64,000 bases of DNA from Corynebacterium guangdongense (GCF_030408915.1 NZ_CP047654.1:1240001-1304000), one strand, 5' to 3'. Positions 9,052-19,078 are shown, numbered from the stretch's first letter. Notes: generated from the sequence alone by a model not told the origin. Program-made: numbers and translations.

Positions 9052-10464
9052 TCAGAAGAAGAGGGAGAGGAGAAGCACCATACCGAGTGCCACCACAGAG
9101 GTGACGGTGGTGCCCACGGTCAGCGTCCGGATGGACTGCTGGACGGAGATCTTCATGTAGGACTGGTACATCCAGAACAGCGAGTCGGTGACCTGGGTCA
9201 GGCCGATCGCGCCGGCGCCGATGGCCAGGGTCATGATCTCCGGGGACACGCCGGTGGTGGCCATCAGCGGGGCGACGATGCCGGCGGCCGAGATCATCGC
9301 CACCGTCGCGGAGCCGACCGCGAAGTGGAGGATGATGGCGATGAGCCAGGCCATGATGATCGGGCTGATGGGCAGGACGGCGAGGGCGTCGGCAAGCGCG
9401 GGGGCGATGCCGGAGGCGGTGAGCACGGCGTTGAAACCGCCGCCGGCGCCGATGATGAGCAATACGCCGCCGATCGGGGCGAAGGAGGAGTCGGTGATCC
9501 CGGAAATGTCCGACAGCGAGCGTCCCCGGGACAGTCCGAGGGAGTAGTAGGCGAAGAGCACCGAAATCAGCAGGGCGACGATCGGGTTGCCGATGAACCC
9601 GACGACAAGGCCCGCAGTCGACTCCGGATCGACGATCAGGTGGATGACGGTCTTGGCCACCATGATCAGAAGCGGCAGCAGGACGGTCAGCAGGGTGACG
9701 CCAAACCCGGGCAGCGCCGAAGTGGTGTCCCGGCGGGTGGCGGGCAGGGTCGCGACGCCCCCGGCGGTGGCGCCGGTGCCGCCCGTCTCCGCGGTCGCGC
9801 CGGAATCTCCGGAATCTTCGGAATCCTCGGCGTCCTCCTCGACTGCGAAGGCGCCCGGCACGAGCCTGGCGTAGAGCGGTCCGCCGGCGAGGGCGGCGGG
9901 GAGGGCGACGATCAGGCCGAGCACGATGACCGTTCCGACGTCCGCGCCGAGGGTGCCGGCGATCGCGGTGGCGGCCGGGTGCGGCGGCAGGACGCAGTGG
10001 ACGGTCATCAGCGAGATCGCCAGGGGCAGGCCCACGGCGACACGGGAGATGCCGGCCGCGCGGGCCACGACGAAGACCAATGGAACAAGCAGAACGAAGC
10101 CGACCTCGACGAAGACGGGGATGCCGGCGATCAGGCCCAGCAGCGCCATGGCCACCGTGGCGCGCCGGGCGCCGAAGGCGTCGAGCAGCGAGAGGGCGAG
10201 GCGCTCGGCGCCGCCGGAGACCTCGAGCATCTTGCCGAGGACGGCGCCGAAACCGATGATCAGCACCAGGAAGCCGAGGGTACCCCCGACGCCCTCCTCG
10301 ATGACGCCGACGACCTCGCCCAGCGGCACCCCGGTGACCAGGGCGACTGCGAGCGCGGCGAGGACCAGGGCGATGGAGCCGTGAAACCGCAGTTTCACGA
10401 TGAGAAAAACGATCAGGGCGATGGCGGCCAGCAGAACGGCGATCAGCCCCGCGGTGGATGTCAT
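9052..10464 (-). CDS. GntP-family permease, probable D-serine transporter (DsdX-like)
   Basis: A 470-aa membrane protein with about a dozen hydrophobic helices, including the family segment [13 protein letters not shown] and [21 protein letters not shown]. Start ATG at 10464-10462 with GGAGGG upstream. GntP-family carriers take up gluconate or related hydroxy acids; DsdX is the D-serine member. Position directly upstream of dsdA makes D-serine the likely substrate, but gluconate cannot be excluded from sequence. A low-complexity acidic and Ser/Gly-rich insertion ([15 protein letters not shown]...) in a hydrophilic loop near residue 205 is unusual for the family. Confidence 0.85.
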   Translation of the reverse strand: MTSTAGLIAVLLAAIALIVFLIVKLRFHGSIALVLAALAVALVTGVPLGEVVGVIEEGVGGTLGFLVLIIGFGAVLGKMLEVSGGAERLALSLLDAFGARRATVAMALLGLIAGIPVFVEVGFVLLVPLVFVVARAAGISRVAVGLPLAISLMTVHCVLPPHPAATAIAGTLGADVGTVIVLGLIVALPAALAGGPLYARLVPGAFAVEEDAEDSEDSGDSGATAETGGTGATAGGVATLPATRRDTTSALPGFGVTLLTVLLPLLIMVAKTVIHLIVDPESTAGLVVGFIGNPIVALLISVLFAYYSLGLSRGRSLSDISGITDSSFAPIGGVLLIIGAGGGFNAVLTASGIAPALADALAVLPISPIIMAWLIAIILHFAVGSATVAMISAAGIVAPLMATTGVSPEIMTLAIGAGAIGLTQVTDSLFWMYQSYMKISVQQSIRTLTVGTTVTSVVALGMVLLLSLFF

Positions 10465-10669
10465 GCGATCCCTCCTTCAATCATCAGACATTGGTGTTAT
10501 TAAGACCCGGAAGAGTATACATAGCCGAAAGTGACGCCTGAGATAGGTTCCACGCAAAGGTGAGGGAGGACACCGGGACGGCGTCGAAAAGCCTTCCTGG
10601 GAGGGCGCGGGCACGTATCCTGTCTTTCAACCGACCCGTTCCGACCGCACCGACATGGAGGTATCCGCC

Positions 10670-12538
10670 GTGAGCGTTGAACTGGAGGAGGTTCGGCAAT
10701 TCCTGGCCGCGCACGAGCCCTGGGCGCGCCTGCCCGACGAGGTGCTGGACAGACTGCCGTCGAAAATGACGATGCGCTACATCCGCCGCGGCGAGACCGT
10801 CATCGAGCTCGGCGGGCGCAACGACAACATGCACATCATCCGCTCGGGCGCCGTCGACGTCATCGGCCCGGACGGCATCCTGCTCGACCGCGTCGACGTC
10901 GGCCGGACCTTTGGCTACTCGACGATCGTCGGCGACCCGACCTCCGACTACAGCATCGTCACCGTTGAGGACTGCCTGGTGCTCGTCCTCCCGCGCGAGG
11001 AGTATGATCGGCTCGCCGCCGAGAATCCCCAGCTGACCAGGTTCTACTCCTCCCAGTCCCGCCGCCTGGCCCACGCCGCCCGGGAGCTGGAGATCAGCCG
11101 GGCGACCGACCAGTCGACGGCGGGGGTCCTTCATCAGAGCGTGGGCGCCGTCGTCGCCGGGCGCAGCCCGATCACGGTGGACCGCGGCGCCACCGTCAGC
11201 GAAGCCGCCCGCCGGATGGCCGAGCACGACATCTCCAGCATCCTGATCACCCGCGAGGGCCACGTCGACGGCATCATCACCGACAAGGACCTGCGCGCCC
11301 GGGTCGTCGCCGCCGGCCTCGACTCCACCGTCCCGGTCACCGAGGTAATGACCTCCAACCTCATCACGCTTGACCCGGAGCAGCTGGTCTTCGAGGCCTT
11401 GCTGGTCATGAGCGAATTCAACATCCACCACCTGCCGGTCACCTCACCCAGCTCGGTGCTGGGCGTCATCACCTCGGGCGACATCTCGCGGCTGCTGCGG
11501 GCGAACCCCGTCTACCTGGCCGGCGACATCGAGGGCCTGAGCCTGCCCGATCTCGAGGGCGCTTTTCGACGCGCCGCGGAGACCATCTCCCGTTCGCTGA
11601 CCCAGACCATCTCCGCCGGCGAGGCCGCCCGCGTGCTCACCTCCGTCGCCGACGCCCTGGTCCGCCGCCTGGTCGTGCTGGCTGAACGGGAACTGGGCCC
11701 CGCCCCGGTCGAGTGGTGTTTCGTGGCCGTCGGCTCGCAGGGACGCCGGGAGATGGGACCGGCCAGCGACCAGGACAACGCCCTGGTCCTCTCCGACGAC
11801 TACGTCGAGGCCGAGCACGGGGAGTACTTCGCGAAGCTGGCGGAATTCATCTGCTCCGGCCTCGATTCCGCCGGACAGGTCCTGTGCCCCGGGGACATGA
11901 TGGCCGCCAACCCGCAGTGGCGGATGACCCGCAGCGAGTGGATCCACACCTTCCGCACCTGGGTCGGGGCTCCCCAGCCGGACGCGCTGCTCAACGCCCA
12001 GATCTACTTCGACATGCGCCCGCTGGCCGGGACGAGCGCCCTGGCCGAGGAGGTTCACGCCAACGCCGTGGCGCTGGCGCAGGCCGCCCCCCGGCTCCAG
12101 GCCCACCTCGCCGCCCTCGCCGTGCGCCGGGAACCGCCCCTGGGGTTCTTCCGTGGCTTCGTCGTCGAGCGCGGGGGAGAGTACGCCGACACCCTCGACA
12201 TCAAGAAGGGCGGAACCTACCCGATCATGCAGATGGCCCGCCTCTACGCGTTGCAGGCCGGCGTGACCGAGGTCGGCACCCGGGAGCGCCTCGCCGCGGC
12301 GGCGGGGCAGACCCTCTCCTACAAGGCGGCGGTCAACCTCACCGACGCCTTCGACTACCTCTCCAGCCTCGCGCTGCAGCACCAGTCGGCGCAGTTGCGC
12401 GCCGGGAAGTCCCCGGACTACCACATCGACCCGGACCAGCTGACCTCCATGAACCGCGAGAACCTGCGGGACGCCTTCGGTATCGTCAAGAAGATGCAGA
12501 CCGCGCTGGCCCAGACGAACCCGGTCAGGAGCACCTAG
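10670..12538 (+). CDS. cNMP-binding / CBS / DUF294 nucleotidyltransferase-like protein
   Basis: A 622-aa cytoplasmic protein, GTG start at 10670 chosen because GGAGG (10657-10661) is 8 nt upstream; an ATG at 10655 overlaps that site. Domains in order: a cyclic-nucleotide-binding fold (about 20-120), two CBS motifs (about 160-280) with ISSILITREGHVDGIITDKDL, then a DUF294 putative nucleotidyltransferase (GSQGRREMGPASDQDNA near 353) and the DUF294 C-terminal helical domain. The layout resembles ligand-controlled GlnD-like signal proteins. It is followed 1 nt later by a DEDDh exonuclease gene, a neighbour pair found in other corynebacteria, so they probably act together, though the pathway is unknown. 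Confidence 0.88.
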   Translation: MSVELEEVRQFLAAHEPWARLPDEVLDRLPSKMTMRYIRRGETVIELGGRNDNMHIIRSGAVDVIGPDGILLDRVDVGRTFGYSTIVGDPTSDYSIVTVEDCLVLVLPREEYDRLAAENPQLTRFYSSQSRRLAHAARELEISRATDQSTAGVLHQSVGAVVAGRSPITVDRGATVSEAARRMAEHDISSILITREGHVDGIITDKDLRARVVAAGLDSTVPVTEVMTSNLITLDPEQLVFEALLVMSEFNIHHLPVTSPSSVLGVITSGDISRLLRANPVYLAGDIEGLSLPDLEGAFRRAAETISRSLTQTISAGEAARVLTSVADALVRRLVVLAERELGPAPVEWCFVAVGSQGRREMGPASDQDNALVLSDDYVEAEHGEYFAKLAEFICSGLDSAGQVLCPGDMMAANPQWRMTRSEWIHTFRTWVGAPQPDALLNAQIYFDMRPLAGTSALAEEVHANAVALAQAAPRLQAHLAALAVRREPPLGFFRGFVVERGGEYADTLDIKKGGTYPIMQMARLYALQAGVTEVGTRERLAAAAGQTLSYKAAVNLTDAFDYLSSLALQHQSAQLRAGKSPDYHIDPDQLTSMNRENLRDAFGIVKKMQTALAQTNPVRST

Positions 12539-12539
12539 G

Positions 12540-13154
12540 ATGAAGCTTCCCTGGCAGCCCCGGATCCCGGCGGCGACACCGGCGTGGGACACCCCCATCA
12601 GCGAGGCCCGACTGCTGGCCGTGGATGTCGAGACCACCGGGCTGGATCCCGACCGCGACCGCGTGGTCTCGGTCGGGTGGGTGCCCCTCGACGCCGACGG
12701 CATCGACCTGGGCGGCGCCCGCTACTACGTCATCACCGGCGGGCCGGTGGGCGACTCCGCGACCCTGCACGGACTCACCGACGACACCGTCGCCACCGGC
12801 GTCAGCGTCGAACAGGCGCACTCGGAATTCATCCACGCGCTGCAGGGGCGGATGATGCTGGCGCACTACGCCGACATCGAGCGCGGCTTCATGGCCAGGA
12901 TCCACCGCCAGCTCACCGGGGAGCGGATCGACTACCCGGCCGTGGACACCTTCGCCATTGAACGCCGCCACATGGAACGCCTCGCCAGGTACCCGCGGGG
13001 CGAGGATCTGCGCCTGGCGCGGGTCCGGGAGCGCTACGGACTGCCCGGCTACGCCAACCACAACGCGCTCACCGACGCGTTGGCCTGCGCGGAGCTCTTC
13101 CTCGCGCAGACGGCCACCCTGAAAGTTGCCACGCTGAAGGACCTGCGTTACTAG
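12540..13154 (+). CDS. DnaQ-like 3'-5' exonuclease (DEDDh family)
   Basis: A 204-aa cytoplasmic protein whose ATG begins 1 nt after the stop of the CBS/DUF294 gene, indicating coupling. The exonuclease motifs are visible: Exo I VDVETTG (about residue 30), Exo II HYADIERGFM (about 109) and Exo III HNALTDALA with its histidine (about 174). It resembles the proofreading epsilon fold but lacks the polymerase-binding tail, so it may process RNA or DNA in a separate role. C. glutamicum carries a similar gene (annotated dnaQ2, from memory) at the same place. Confidence 0.88.
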   Translation: MKLPWQPRIPAATPAWDTPISEARLLAVDVETTGLDPDRDRVVSVGWVPLDADGIDLGGARYYVITGGPVGDSATLHGLTDDTVATGVSVEQAHSEFIHALQGRMMLAHYADIERGFMARIHRQLTGERIDYPAVDTFAIERRHMERLARYPRGEDLRLARVRERYGLPGYANHNALTDALACAELFLAQTATLKVATLKDLRY

Positions 13155-13182
13155 CACGGGCCTCGGCGCTAGGATGGCCCTC

Positions 13183-13989
13183 ATGCGTTTTGCACGAATT
13201 GCCACCCCAGAAGGACTGACCTTCGCCGTCATCGACGGTGAAGGCGACGATCACGCGAACCTGACCGCCAAGGCGATCAAGGGCACGCCCTACACCGAGC
13301 CGGAGTACACCGGCAAGGAATTCCCGCTCGCCGACGTGCGTCTGCTGGCCCCGACCCTGCCCAGCAAGGTCGTCGCCATCGGGCGCAACTACGCCGACCA
13401 CGTCCAGGAGGTCTTCCAGCAGTCGGCCGAGCACCTGCCGCCGACGCTCTTCCTCAAGCCGCCGACATCGGTGACCGGACCCGGCGCACCGATCCGTATC
13501 CCGGACTTCGCCACCAAGGTCGAGTTCGAGGGCGAGCTGGCCCTCATCGTCGGCAAGCCCTGCAAGAACGTCAAGGCCGCAGACTGGAAGTCCGTCATCC
13601 GCGGCGTCACCATCGTCAACGACGTCTCCTCCCGTGACCTGCAGTTCGCCGACGGCCAGTGGGCGCGCGCGAAGGGCATCGACACCTTCTGCCCGCTCGG
13701 CCCGTGGATCGAGACCGATCTGGAGAAGTTCGAACTCGACAACCTCCCGATCAAGGCGCACCTGACCCACGACGGCGTCACCGAGACCAAGCAGGACTCC
13801 AACTCGGACCAGATGATCATGGGCTTCGGCGAGATCCTCGAGTTCATCACCGCGTCCATGACCCTACTGCCGGGCGACGTCATCTGCACCGGCTCCCCGG
13901 CCGGCACCGAGGCCATGACCCCGGGCGACACCATCGCCGTCGAGATCCCCGGCATCGGAGTTCTGGAGAACCCTGTTGAGCAAGCATAA
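13183..13989 (+). CDS. odx: oxaloacetate decarboxylase, FAH superfamily (Cg1458/Odx type)
   Basis: A 268-aa protein of the fumarylacetoacetate hydrolase superfamily, with the family segments VVAIGRNYADH, PPTLFLKPPT, FEGELALIVGKPCKNV (metal-ligand Glu) and the C-terminal GDVICTGSPAGTEAM. Sequence and length follow the C. glutamicum Cg1458 protein, which is a divalent-metal-dependent soluble oxaloacetate decarboxylase producing pyruvate and CO2. I chose ATG 13183 over 13174 because TAGGAT (13170-13175) is a -10 box 7 nt upstream, giving a leaderless start that matches the family N-terminus. Other activities of the fold cannot be excluded from sequence. Confidence 0.85.
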   Translation: MRFARIATPEGLTFAVIDGEGDDHANLTAKAIKGTPYTEPEYTGKEFPLADVRLLAPTLPSKVVAIGRNYADHVQEVFQQSAEHLPPTLFLKPPTSVTGPGAPIRIPDFATKVEFEGELALIVGKPCKNVKAADWKSVIRGVTIVNDVSSRDLQFADGQWARAKGIDTFCPLGPWIETDLEKFELDNLPIKAHLTHDGVTETKQDSNSDQMIMGFGEILEFITASMTLLPGDVICTGSPAGTEAMTPGDTIAVEIPGIGVLENPVEQA

Positions 13990-14596
13990 GCACGACCACC
14001 CGCACACCCACGGACGCCATCACCACCCGGGCAACCATGAGCCGGTGGACTTCGAGGAAATCTACGCCTCCGGGGTCCAGTGGTCGGGCAACCCGAACGA
14101 CACCCTGGTCCGGGTCGTCTCCGACCTGGAACCGGGAGCCGCCCTCGACCTGGGCTGCGGCGAGGGCGCGGACGTCGTCTGGCTGGCCCGGCAGGGCTGG
14201 GAGGTCGTCGGCGTCGACCCGTCGACGACGGCCGTCGAGCGTTCCGCCCGGCTCGTGGAGCACAACGGCCTCGGTGACTCCACCGAGCTGATCACCGGTG
14301 GGATCGAGGCCGTGGCCGACCGCGAGTTCACCCTCGTCAGCGTCTTTTACGTCCCCTTCCCTGGGGAGGACACGGTCACGGTACCGAGGCTGGAGAAGCT
14401 CGTCGCACCCGGCGGGCACCTGCTCTTCGTCCACCACGACTTCCCCGACGGCCGGGTGCTCTCGCCGCGGGCCGTCGCCGAACAGCTGAGTGAGCTGGAG
14501 GTGATCTCCCTGGAGACCACCGAGCGCCACGTCACCGGCGGCGCCGGCGCCCACCACCGTGTCGACGTGGTGCTGCTGGCCCGGCGCCCGGAGTAG
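13976..14596 (+). CDS. class I SAM-dependent methyltransferase with a His-rich N-terminus
   Basis: A 206-aa protein starting at a TTG (13976) inside the end of odx, with 14 nt overlap and GGAG at 13965-13968. The first 20 residues are packed with histidine (HKHDHPHTHGRHHH), a possible metal-binding tail. The SAM motif LDLGCGEGADVVWLARQGWEVVGVDPS lies at about 55-80 and is followed by the usual Rossmann strands; the acceptor is not evident. TehB-like methyltransferases are the nearest look. Translational coupling links it to odx. Confidence 0.8.
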   Translation: MSKHKHDHPHTHGRHHHPGNHEPVDFEEIYASGVQWSGNPNDTLVRVVSDLEPGAALDLGCGEGADVVWLARQGWEVVGVDPSTTAVERSARLVEHNGLGDSTELITGGIEAVADREFTLVSVFYVPFPGEDTVTVPRLEKLVAPGGHLLFVHHDFPDGRVLSPRAVAEQLSELEVISLETTERHVTGGAGAHHRVDVVLLARRPE

Positions 14597-14614
14597 TCCG
14601 GCCTGCTGACCTGT

Positions 14615-14634
14615 GCCCTTGACCGATCAAGGGC
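14615..14634. promoter_or_regulatory. inverted repeat between the methyltransferase gene and ino1
   Basis: GCCCTTGA-CCGA-TCAAGGGC, a perfect 8-bp repeat with a 4-nt centre. There is no T-run behind it, so it may be a weak terminator or an operator. The CCGA centre is the same as in the first palindrome upstream of serA (85-102), which may be chance. Confidence 0.35.
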
Positions 14635-14675
14635 AGTTCCCGCTCCCGCCCGGGACGGGGGCTGCCCTAGCCTGG

Positions 14676-14702
14676 ATAGTTGTCGCTTTGATTTTCAACT
14701 AT
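14676..14702. promoter_or_regulatory. inverted repeat in the ino1 leader
   Basis: ATAGTTG-N13-CAACTAT ends one base before the AGGAGG ribosome site of ino1 (14703-14708). It could be an operator or a short RNA hairpin controlling access to the ribosome site. TAGCCT (14669-14674), just before it, is a possible -10 box. In C. glutamicum the LacI-type regulator IpsA controls ino1; I cannot confirm its motif here. Confidence 0.4.
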
Positions 14703-14716
14703 TAGGAGGCTGCCCC

Positions 14717-15802
14717 ATGGGCAAGATTCGCGTCGCCATCGCAGGCGTCGGCAACTGCGCCACGTCGCTCATCCAGGGCGTGGAGTACTACCAGGACGCC
14801 GACCCGGCGACGAAGGTTCCGGGCCTGATGCACGTGCAGTTCGGAAAGTACCACGTCAGCGACCTCGAGTTCGTCGCGGCATTCGACGTCGACGCCGCCA
14901 AGGTCGGCCTGGACCTGGCCGACGCCACCGAGGCCAGCGAGAACAACACCATCAAGATCTGCGACGTCCCGCAGACCGGCGTCACCGTCCAGCGCGGCCC
15001 CACCCTTGACGGCCTGGGCATCCACTACCGCGAGACCATCACGGAGTCCGCCGAGGAGCCGGTCGACGTCGTCCAGGTCCTCCGGGACGCCGAGGTCGAC
15101 GTCCTCGTCTCCTACCTGCCGGTCGGTTCCGAGGAGGCGGACAAGTTCTACGCCCAGGCCGCGATCGACGCGGGCGTCGCCTTCGTCAACGCGCTGCCGG
15201 TCTTCATCGCCTCCGACCCGGAGTGGGCGAAGAAGTTCGAGGACGCCGGCGTGGCCATCGTCGGCGATGACATCAAGTCCCAGGTCGGCGCCACGATCTC
15301 GCACCGCGTCCTGGCCAAGCTCTTCGAGGACCGCGGCGTGCGTCTGGACCGCACCATGCAGCTCAACGTCGGCGGCAACATGGACTTCAAGAACATGCTC
15401 GACCGCAACCGCCTGGAGTCAAAGAAGATCTCCAAGACCCAGGCGGTGACCTCCAACATCAAGGAAGGCCCGCTGGCCGGCAAGGTCGAGGACCGCGGCG
15501 TCCACATCGGCCCCTCCGACTACGTCCCCTGGCTCGACGACCGCAAGTGGGCCTACGTCCGACTGGAGGGCACCGCCTTCGGCGACGTCCCGCTGAACCT
15601 GGAGTACAAGCTGGAGGTCTGGGATTCCCCGAACTCCGCCGGCATCATCATCGACGCCGTACGCGCGGCCAAGATCGCCAAGGACCGCGGCATCGGCGGA
15701 CCGATCCTGCCGGCCTCTGCGTACCTGATGAAGTCCCCGCCGGTGCAGATGGGCGACGAGGAGGCCCGCGAACAGCTCGAGGCCTTCATCATCGAGCCTT
15801 AA
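14717..15802 (+). CDS. ino1: myo-inositol-1-phosphate synthase
   Basis: Cytoplasmic NAD-dependent isomerase that turns glucose 6-phosphate into inositol 1-phosphate, feeding phosphatidylinositol, mannosylated lipids and mycothiol in corynebacteria. Start ATG 14717 with AGGAGG 8 nt upstream. The 361-aa product is of the short prokaryotic type: NAD motif [13 protein letters not shown] near the N-terminus, [29 protein letters not shown] and the C-terminal KSPPVQ segment are all typical. It is monocistronic by spacing, with an inverted repeat directly upstream that may control it. Confidence 0.96.
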   Translation: MGKIRVAIAGVGNCATSLIQGVEYYQDADPATKVPGLMHVQFGKYHVSDLEFVAAFDVDAAKVGLDLADATEASENNTIKICDVPQTGVTVQRGPTLDGLGIHYRETITESAEEPVDVVQVLRDAEVDVLVSYLPVGSEEADKFYAQAAIDAGVAFVNALPVFIASDPEWAKKFEDAGVAIVGDDIKSQVGATISHRVLAKLFEDRGVRLDRTMQLNVGGNMDFKNMLDRNRLESKKISKTQAVTSNIKEGPLAGKVEDRGVHIGPSDYVPWLDDRKWAYVRLEGTAFGDVPLNLEYKLEVWDSPNSAGIIIDAVRAAKIAKDRGIGGPILPASAYLMKSPPVQMGDEEAREQLEAFIIEP

Positions 15803-15812
15803 ACCGGCCAGG

Positions 15813-15833
15813 CGACGGGGCACGGGCCCGTCG
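15813..15833. terminator. weak hairpin between ino1 and the convergent ABM gene
   Basis: A 7-bp stem (CGACGGG/CCCGTCG) with a 7-nt loop and no T-run, between two convergent genes. Confidence 0.35.
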
Positions 15834-15836
15834 GGA

Positions 15837-16130
15837 TCACTCCCGGACAGGCTCGACCCGCTGGATCACCTCGTAGTTCGCCACGTCGTAGTTCTTGGTC
15901 GACTCGTCGTCCTGCCGGGGGTTGGCCTGGCGCCAGGCCCGGTGGGAGGCCTCGTCGCGCCAGAATGTCAGCAGCTGGTACGGGGAGCCCTCGCTGAGGG
16001 GGCGCAACAGCTGGAGTCCCTCGAAACCGTCGACGATATCGACGAATCCGCGACGGAAAGCGAAGCTGCGCTCAAATTCCGCCCGGGCGGGGGCGGGCAC
16101 GGCGATCGAGGTGATCTTGCAGAAGCTCAT
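15837..16130 (-). CDS. antibiotic biosynthesis monooxygenase (ABM) domain protein
   Basis: A 97-aa protein with AGGAGAG before the ATG (16130-16128). The sequence has the ABM ferredoxin-like fold pattern: an ITSIAVP strand, then [41 protein letters not shown] and a C-terminal strand. The family includes heme-degrading enzymes and quinol monooxygenases; no sure heme-ligand histidine can be identified, so the substrate is open. It lies upstream of nothing on its strand except the isochorismate synthase 64 nt away, with which it may share a transcript. Confidence 0.72.
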   Translation of the reverse strand: MSFCKITSIAVPAPARAEFERSFAFRRGFVDIVDGFEGLQLLRPLSEGSPYQLLTFWRDEASHRAWRQANPRQDDESTKNYDVANYEVIQRVEPVRE

Positions 16131-16194
16131 CGGGGACTCTCCTGGGGGCTCGGTGGTCAATGCCGCCCAGCCTAGCCCGGCCCGGGGATCCGGC

Positions 16195-17304
16195 CTAGAG
16201 CCCCAGGGAGTTGAGGATCGTGCGCAGCTTCGCGGTGGTCTCGGCGAGCTCGTCCTCGGCGTCGGAGTCGGCGACGATGCCGCCGCCGGCCCAGGCCCGG
16301 GCGCGGGCGCCGTCGGCGGAGACCTCGGCGCAGCGGATGGCCACCATGTATTCGCCGTCGCCGTCCCCGTCGCACCAGCCGACGGCCCCGGCGTAGAAGC
16401 CCCGGTCGGATTCGGCGGTCTGGATCAGCGCCTCGGCGGCGTCGGTCGGGGTGCCGCACACGGCCGGGGTGGGGTAGACCCGCAGCGCCAGCTCGAGCGC
16501 GGTGGTGGAGGGATCGGCCAACCGCCCGATGATCGGGGTGGCCAGGTGCCACATCTCGTTGGTGCGGGTCAGTTCCGGATGCGTGGGCACGTCCAGGCGG
16601 GTGCACAGCGGTCCCAGCGTGTCGCGCAGGTGGTCGACGACGTAGGCGTGCTCCTCGAGATCCTTCGCCGAGGTGCGCAGACGGTGGCCGACGACCGCGT
16701 CCTCGTCGCGATCGCGGGCGCGGGCCGCGGAACCGGCCAGGGGATAGGCGGTCACCGTCGAGCCCTGCCGCTTGACCAGCACTTCCGGGGAGGAGCCGAC
16801 GAACATGCTGTCGCGGCCGGCCGGGGAGAGGTCGGCGATGAAGCCGTCCCGGTTGTAGCTGCGGTCGATGAGGCGGGCGGCGACCAGCAGCGGATCCACC
16901 GGCGGGTCGAACGCGATGTCCACGGCGCGGGCCAGCACGACCTTCTCCAGCTTCGACTGGCGGATGGTCTCGATGGCGGCCTCCACCCGGCGCAGATGCT
17001 CGTGCGGATCCGGATCGAACCCGACGATCGTGGCGTGCAGCCGCGAACCGGGACCGTAGCGGTAGTAGGAGTGCGGCTCCAGCGGCCCGTCCTCGCGGAT
17101 GATGTGCTCCGGGACGGTCAGGGCGGCGGGCGCCGAGCGGTCGAAGGGCAGCGCGCCGACCACCATGTCCACCTCGCCCGCGCGCAGCGCGTCGGCGGCG
17201 TCCCAACCATCGGTGAAGGTGCGCTTCGCTCCCTGCGTGCGCACGGACCCATGAGCTCGGGAGAGCAGGAAGTCCGGTGCAGTCACCGGTCGTTGATCAG
17301 ACAT
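16195..17304 (-). CDS. menF: isochorismate synthase (MenF/EntC family)
   Basis: A 369-aa chorismate-using enzyme: conserved [48 protein letters not shown] and a C-terminal [11 protein letters not shown] segment, all belonging to the chorismate-binding family. Isochorismate feeds menaquinone, or siderophores in other bacteria. No siderophore genes are near, so the menaquinone role is more likely, but this is inference. A -10 box TAGACT (reverse of 17313-17318) lies 8 nt before the ATG, so the gene is probably leaderless. Divergent from gltX. Confidence 0.88.
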   Translation of the reverse strand: MSDQRPVTAPDFLLSRAHGSVRTQGAKRTFTDGWDAADALRAGEVDMVVGALPFDRSAPAALTVPEHIIREDGPLEPHSYYRYGPGSRLHATIVGFDPDPHEHLRRVEAAIETIRQSKLEKVVLARAVDIAFDPPVDPLLVAARLIDRSYNRDGFIADLSPAGRDSMFVGSSPEVLVKRQGSTVTAYPLAGSAARARDRDEDAVVGHRLRTSAKDLEEHAYVVDHLRDTLGPLCTRLDVPTHPELTRTNEMWHLATPIIGRLADPSTTALELALRVYPTPAVCGTPTDAAEALIQTAESDRGFYAGAVGWCDGDGDGEYMVAIRCAEVSADGARARAWAGGGIVADSDAEDELAETTAKLRTILNSLGL

Positions 17305-17436
17305 AGGCCCCGAGTCTACTGCGCCGGGGTCACGGCGCGAAGATCGGCTCGGCGCCGGCGCCCGTGCGGGAACGCGTCCTCCGCGCGTCGTCAGGCATGC
17401 GCATGTGCGCTGGTGGGCTGGTCTAGCATGGACCGC

Positions 17437-18927
17437 ATGACTTCAGACGTACGCGTTCGTTTCTGCCCGTCGCCCACCGGTACCCCGCACGTCGGCCTGG
17501 TGCGCACCGCCCTGTTCAACTGGGCCTACGCCCGCCACACCGGCGGCACCTTCGTCTTCCGCATCGAGGACACCGACGCCGCCCGCGACTCCGAGGAGTC
17601 CTACCAGGCGCTCATCGAGACCATGCAGTGGCTCGGCCTGGGCTGGGACGAGGGCGTCGAGGTCGGCGGCCCGCACGAGCCCTACCGCCAGTCGCAGCGC
17701 ATGGACATCTACGCCGACGTGCTCAAGAAGCTCATCGACGCCGGCGAGGTCTACCCGGCCTACTCCACCGCCGAAGAGGTCGAGGAGCGGCACAAGGCCG
17801 CCGGCCGTGACCCGAAGCTGGGCTACGACAACTACGACCGCACCCTCACCGAGGAGCAGATCGCCGCCTTCGAGGCCGAGGGCCGCCAGCCGGTCTGGCG
17901 CCTGCGCATGCCGGAGAAGACCTGGTCCTGGACCGACCTGGTCCGCGGCGAGGTCGAGTTCAAGCCGGAGACCCAGCCGGACTTCGTCGTCGCCCGATCC
18001 AACGGTGCGCCGCTCTACACCCTGGTCAACCCGGTCGACGACGCCCTGATGCGCATCACCCACGTCCTGCGCGGCGAGGACCTGCTGTCCTCGACCCCGC
18101 GCCAGATCGCCCTCTACGAGGCGCTGCAGCGCATCGGCGTCACCGACTTCACCCCGCAGTTCGGCCACCTGCCCTTCGTCATGGGCGAAGGCAACAAGAA
18201 GCTGTCCAAGCGCGACCCGCAGTCCAACATTTTCAACCACCGCGACGCCGGCATCATCCCGGAGGGCATGCTCAACTACCTGGCGCTGCTGGGCTGGTCG
18301 CTTTCCGGCGACCGCGACATCTTCACCCGCGAGGAGATGGTCGAGGCCTTCGACGTCGCCGACGTGCTGGGCAACCCGGCCCGCTTCGACGACAAGAAGC
18401 TGCTGGCCATCAACGCCGACCACATCCGCCTGCTGGCGCCGGCCGACTTCGAGGCCCGCCTGCGCGCCTACCTCACCGAGCACACCGAGTTCCCGGTCGA
18501 CTACCCGGCCGAGAAGTTCGCGATCGCCGCCGAGCTGACCCAGACCCGCATCAAAACCCTCGGCGAGGCCTGGGGCCTGCTCAAGTTCCTCGTCACGGAT
18601 GACGAGGACCTGGTCCTGGACGAGAAGGCCGCCAAGAAGAACCTCAAGGAGGCCGCGATCGCGCCGCTCGACGCCGGCATCGCCGCACTGGAAGCCATCG
18701 CCGAGGGCGAGTGGACCACCGCCACCATCGAGGCGGCCCTCAACCAGGCGCTCATCGAGGAACTCGAGCTCAAGCCGCGCGTCGCCTTCGGCGCCCTGCG
18801 CGTCGGGGTCTCCGGCGAGGCCGTCTCCCCGCCGCTGTTTGAGTCCATGGAGCTGCTGGGCAGAGACTCCACCCTGGCCCGCCTGAAGGCCGCCCGCGCG
18901 GTCACCCCGTTCCAGGCGGGGCAGTAG
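17437..18927 (+). CDS. gltX: glutamyl-tRNA synthetase
   Basis: Class I aminoacyl-tRNA synthetase of 496 aa. HIGH-type motif [10 protein letters not shown] (residues 11-20) and KMSKS-type motif KLSKR (255-259) are clear, along with RIEDTD and QFGHLPF. Most bacteria with such an enzyme charge tRNA-Glu and misacylate tRNA-Gln, which Gat amidates; the tRNA-Glu and tRNA-Gln genes follow directly. -10 box TAGCAT (17424-17429), 7 nt before the ATG, suggests leaderless transcription from a promoter divergent to menF. Confidence 0.97.
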   Translation: MTSDVRVRFCPSPTGTPHVGLVRTALFNWAYARHTGGTFVFRIEDTDAARDSEESYQALIETMQWLGLGWDEGVEVGGPHEPYRQSQRMDIYADVLKKLIDAGEVYPAYSTAEEVEERHKAAGRDPKLGYDNYDRTLTEEQIAAFEAEGRQPVWRLRMPEKTWSWTDLVRGEVEFKPETQPDFVVARSNGAPLYTLVNPVDDALMRITHVLRGEDLLSSTPRQIALYEALQRIGVTDFTPQFGHLPFVMGEGNKKLSKRDPQSNIFNHRDAGIIPEGMLNYLALLGWSLSGDRDIFTREEMVEAFDVADVLGNPARFDDKKLLAINADHIRLLAPADFEARLRAYLTEHTEFPVDYPAEKFAIAAELTQTRIKTLGEAWGLLKFLVTDDEDLVLDEKAAKKNLKEAAIAPLDAGIAALEAIAEGEWTTATIEAALNQALIEELELKPRVAFGALRVGVSGEAVSPPLFESMELLGRDSTLARLKAARAVTPFQAGQ

Positions 18928-18940
18928 GACGCTTGTCGAC

Positions 18941-18963
18941 GCCCGGCCACTTCCCGGTCGGGC
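18941..18963 (+). terminator. hairpin after gltX
   Basis: 8-bp stem GCCCGGCC/GGTCGGGC with one G-U pair, 7-nt loop, then a C/T-rich stretch. Weak. Confidence 0.4.
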
Positions 18964-18995
18964 CTCCCTCCGTGCAGATGGGATGAGCTGCGGAT

Positions 18996-19025
18996 TTGCC
19001 GTCGGAGATGCTCTGCGATTAAGGT
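18996..19025 (+). promoter_or_regulatory. promoter of the first tRNA pair
   Basis: TTGCCG (18996-19001) and TAAGGT (19020-19025) are separated by 18 bp, about 54 bp before tRNA-Gln. Confidence 0.55.
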
Positions 19026-19078
19026 AGCCAGCGTTGGATTCCACGGCCTGCGGAACATTCGCCGGCGAAGCAATCTGA

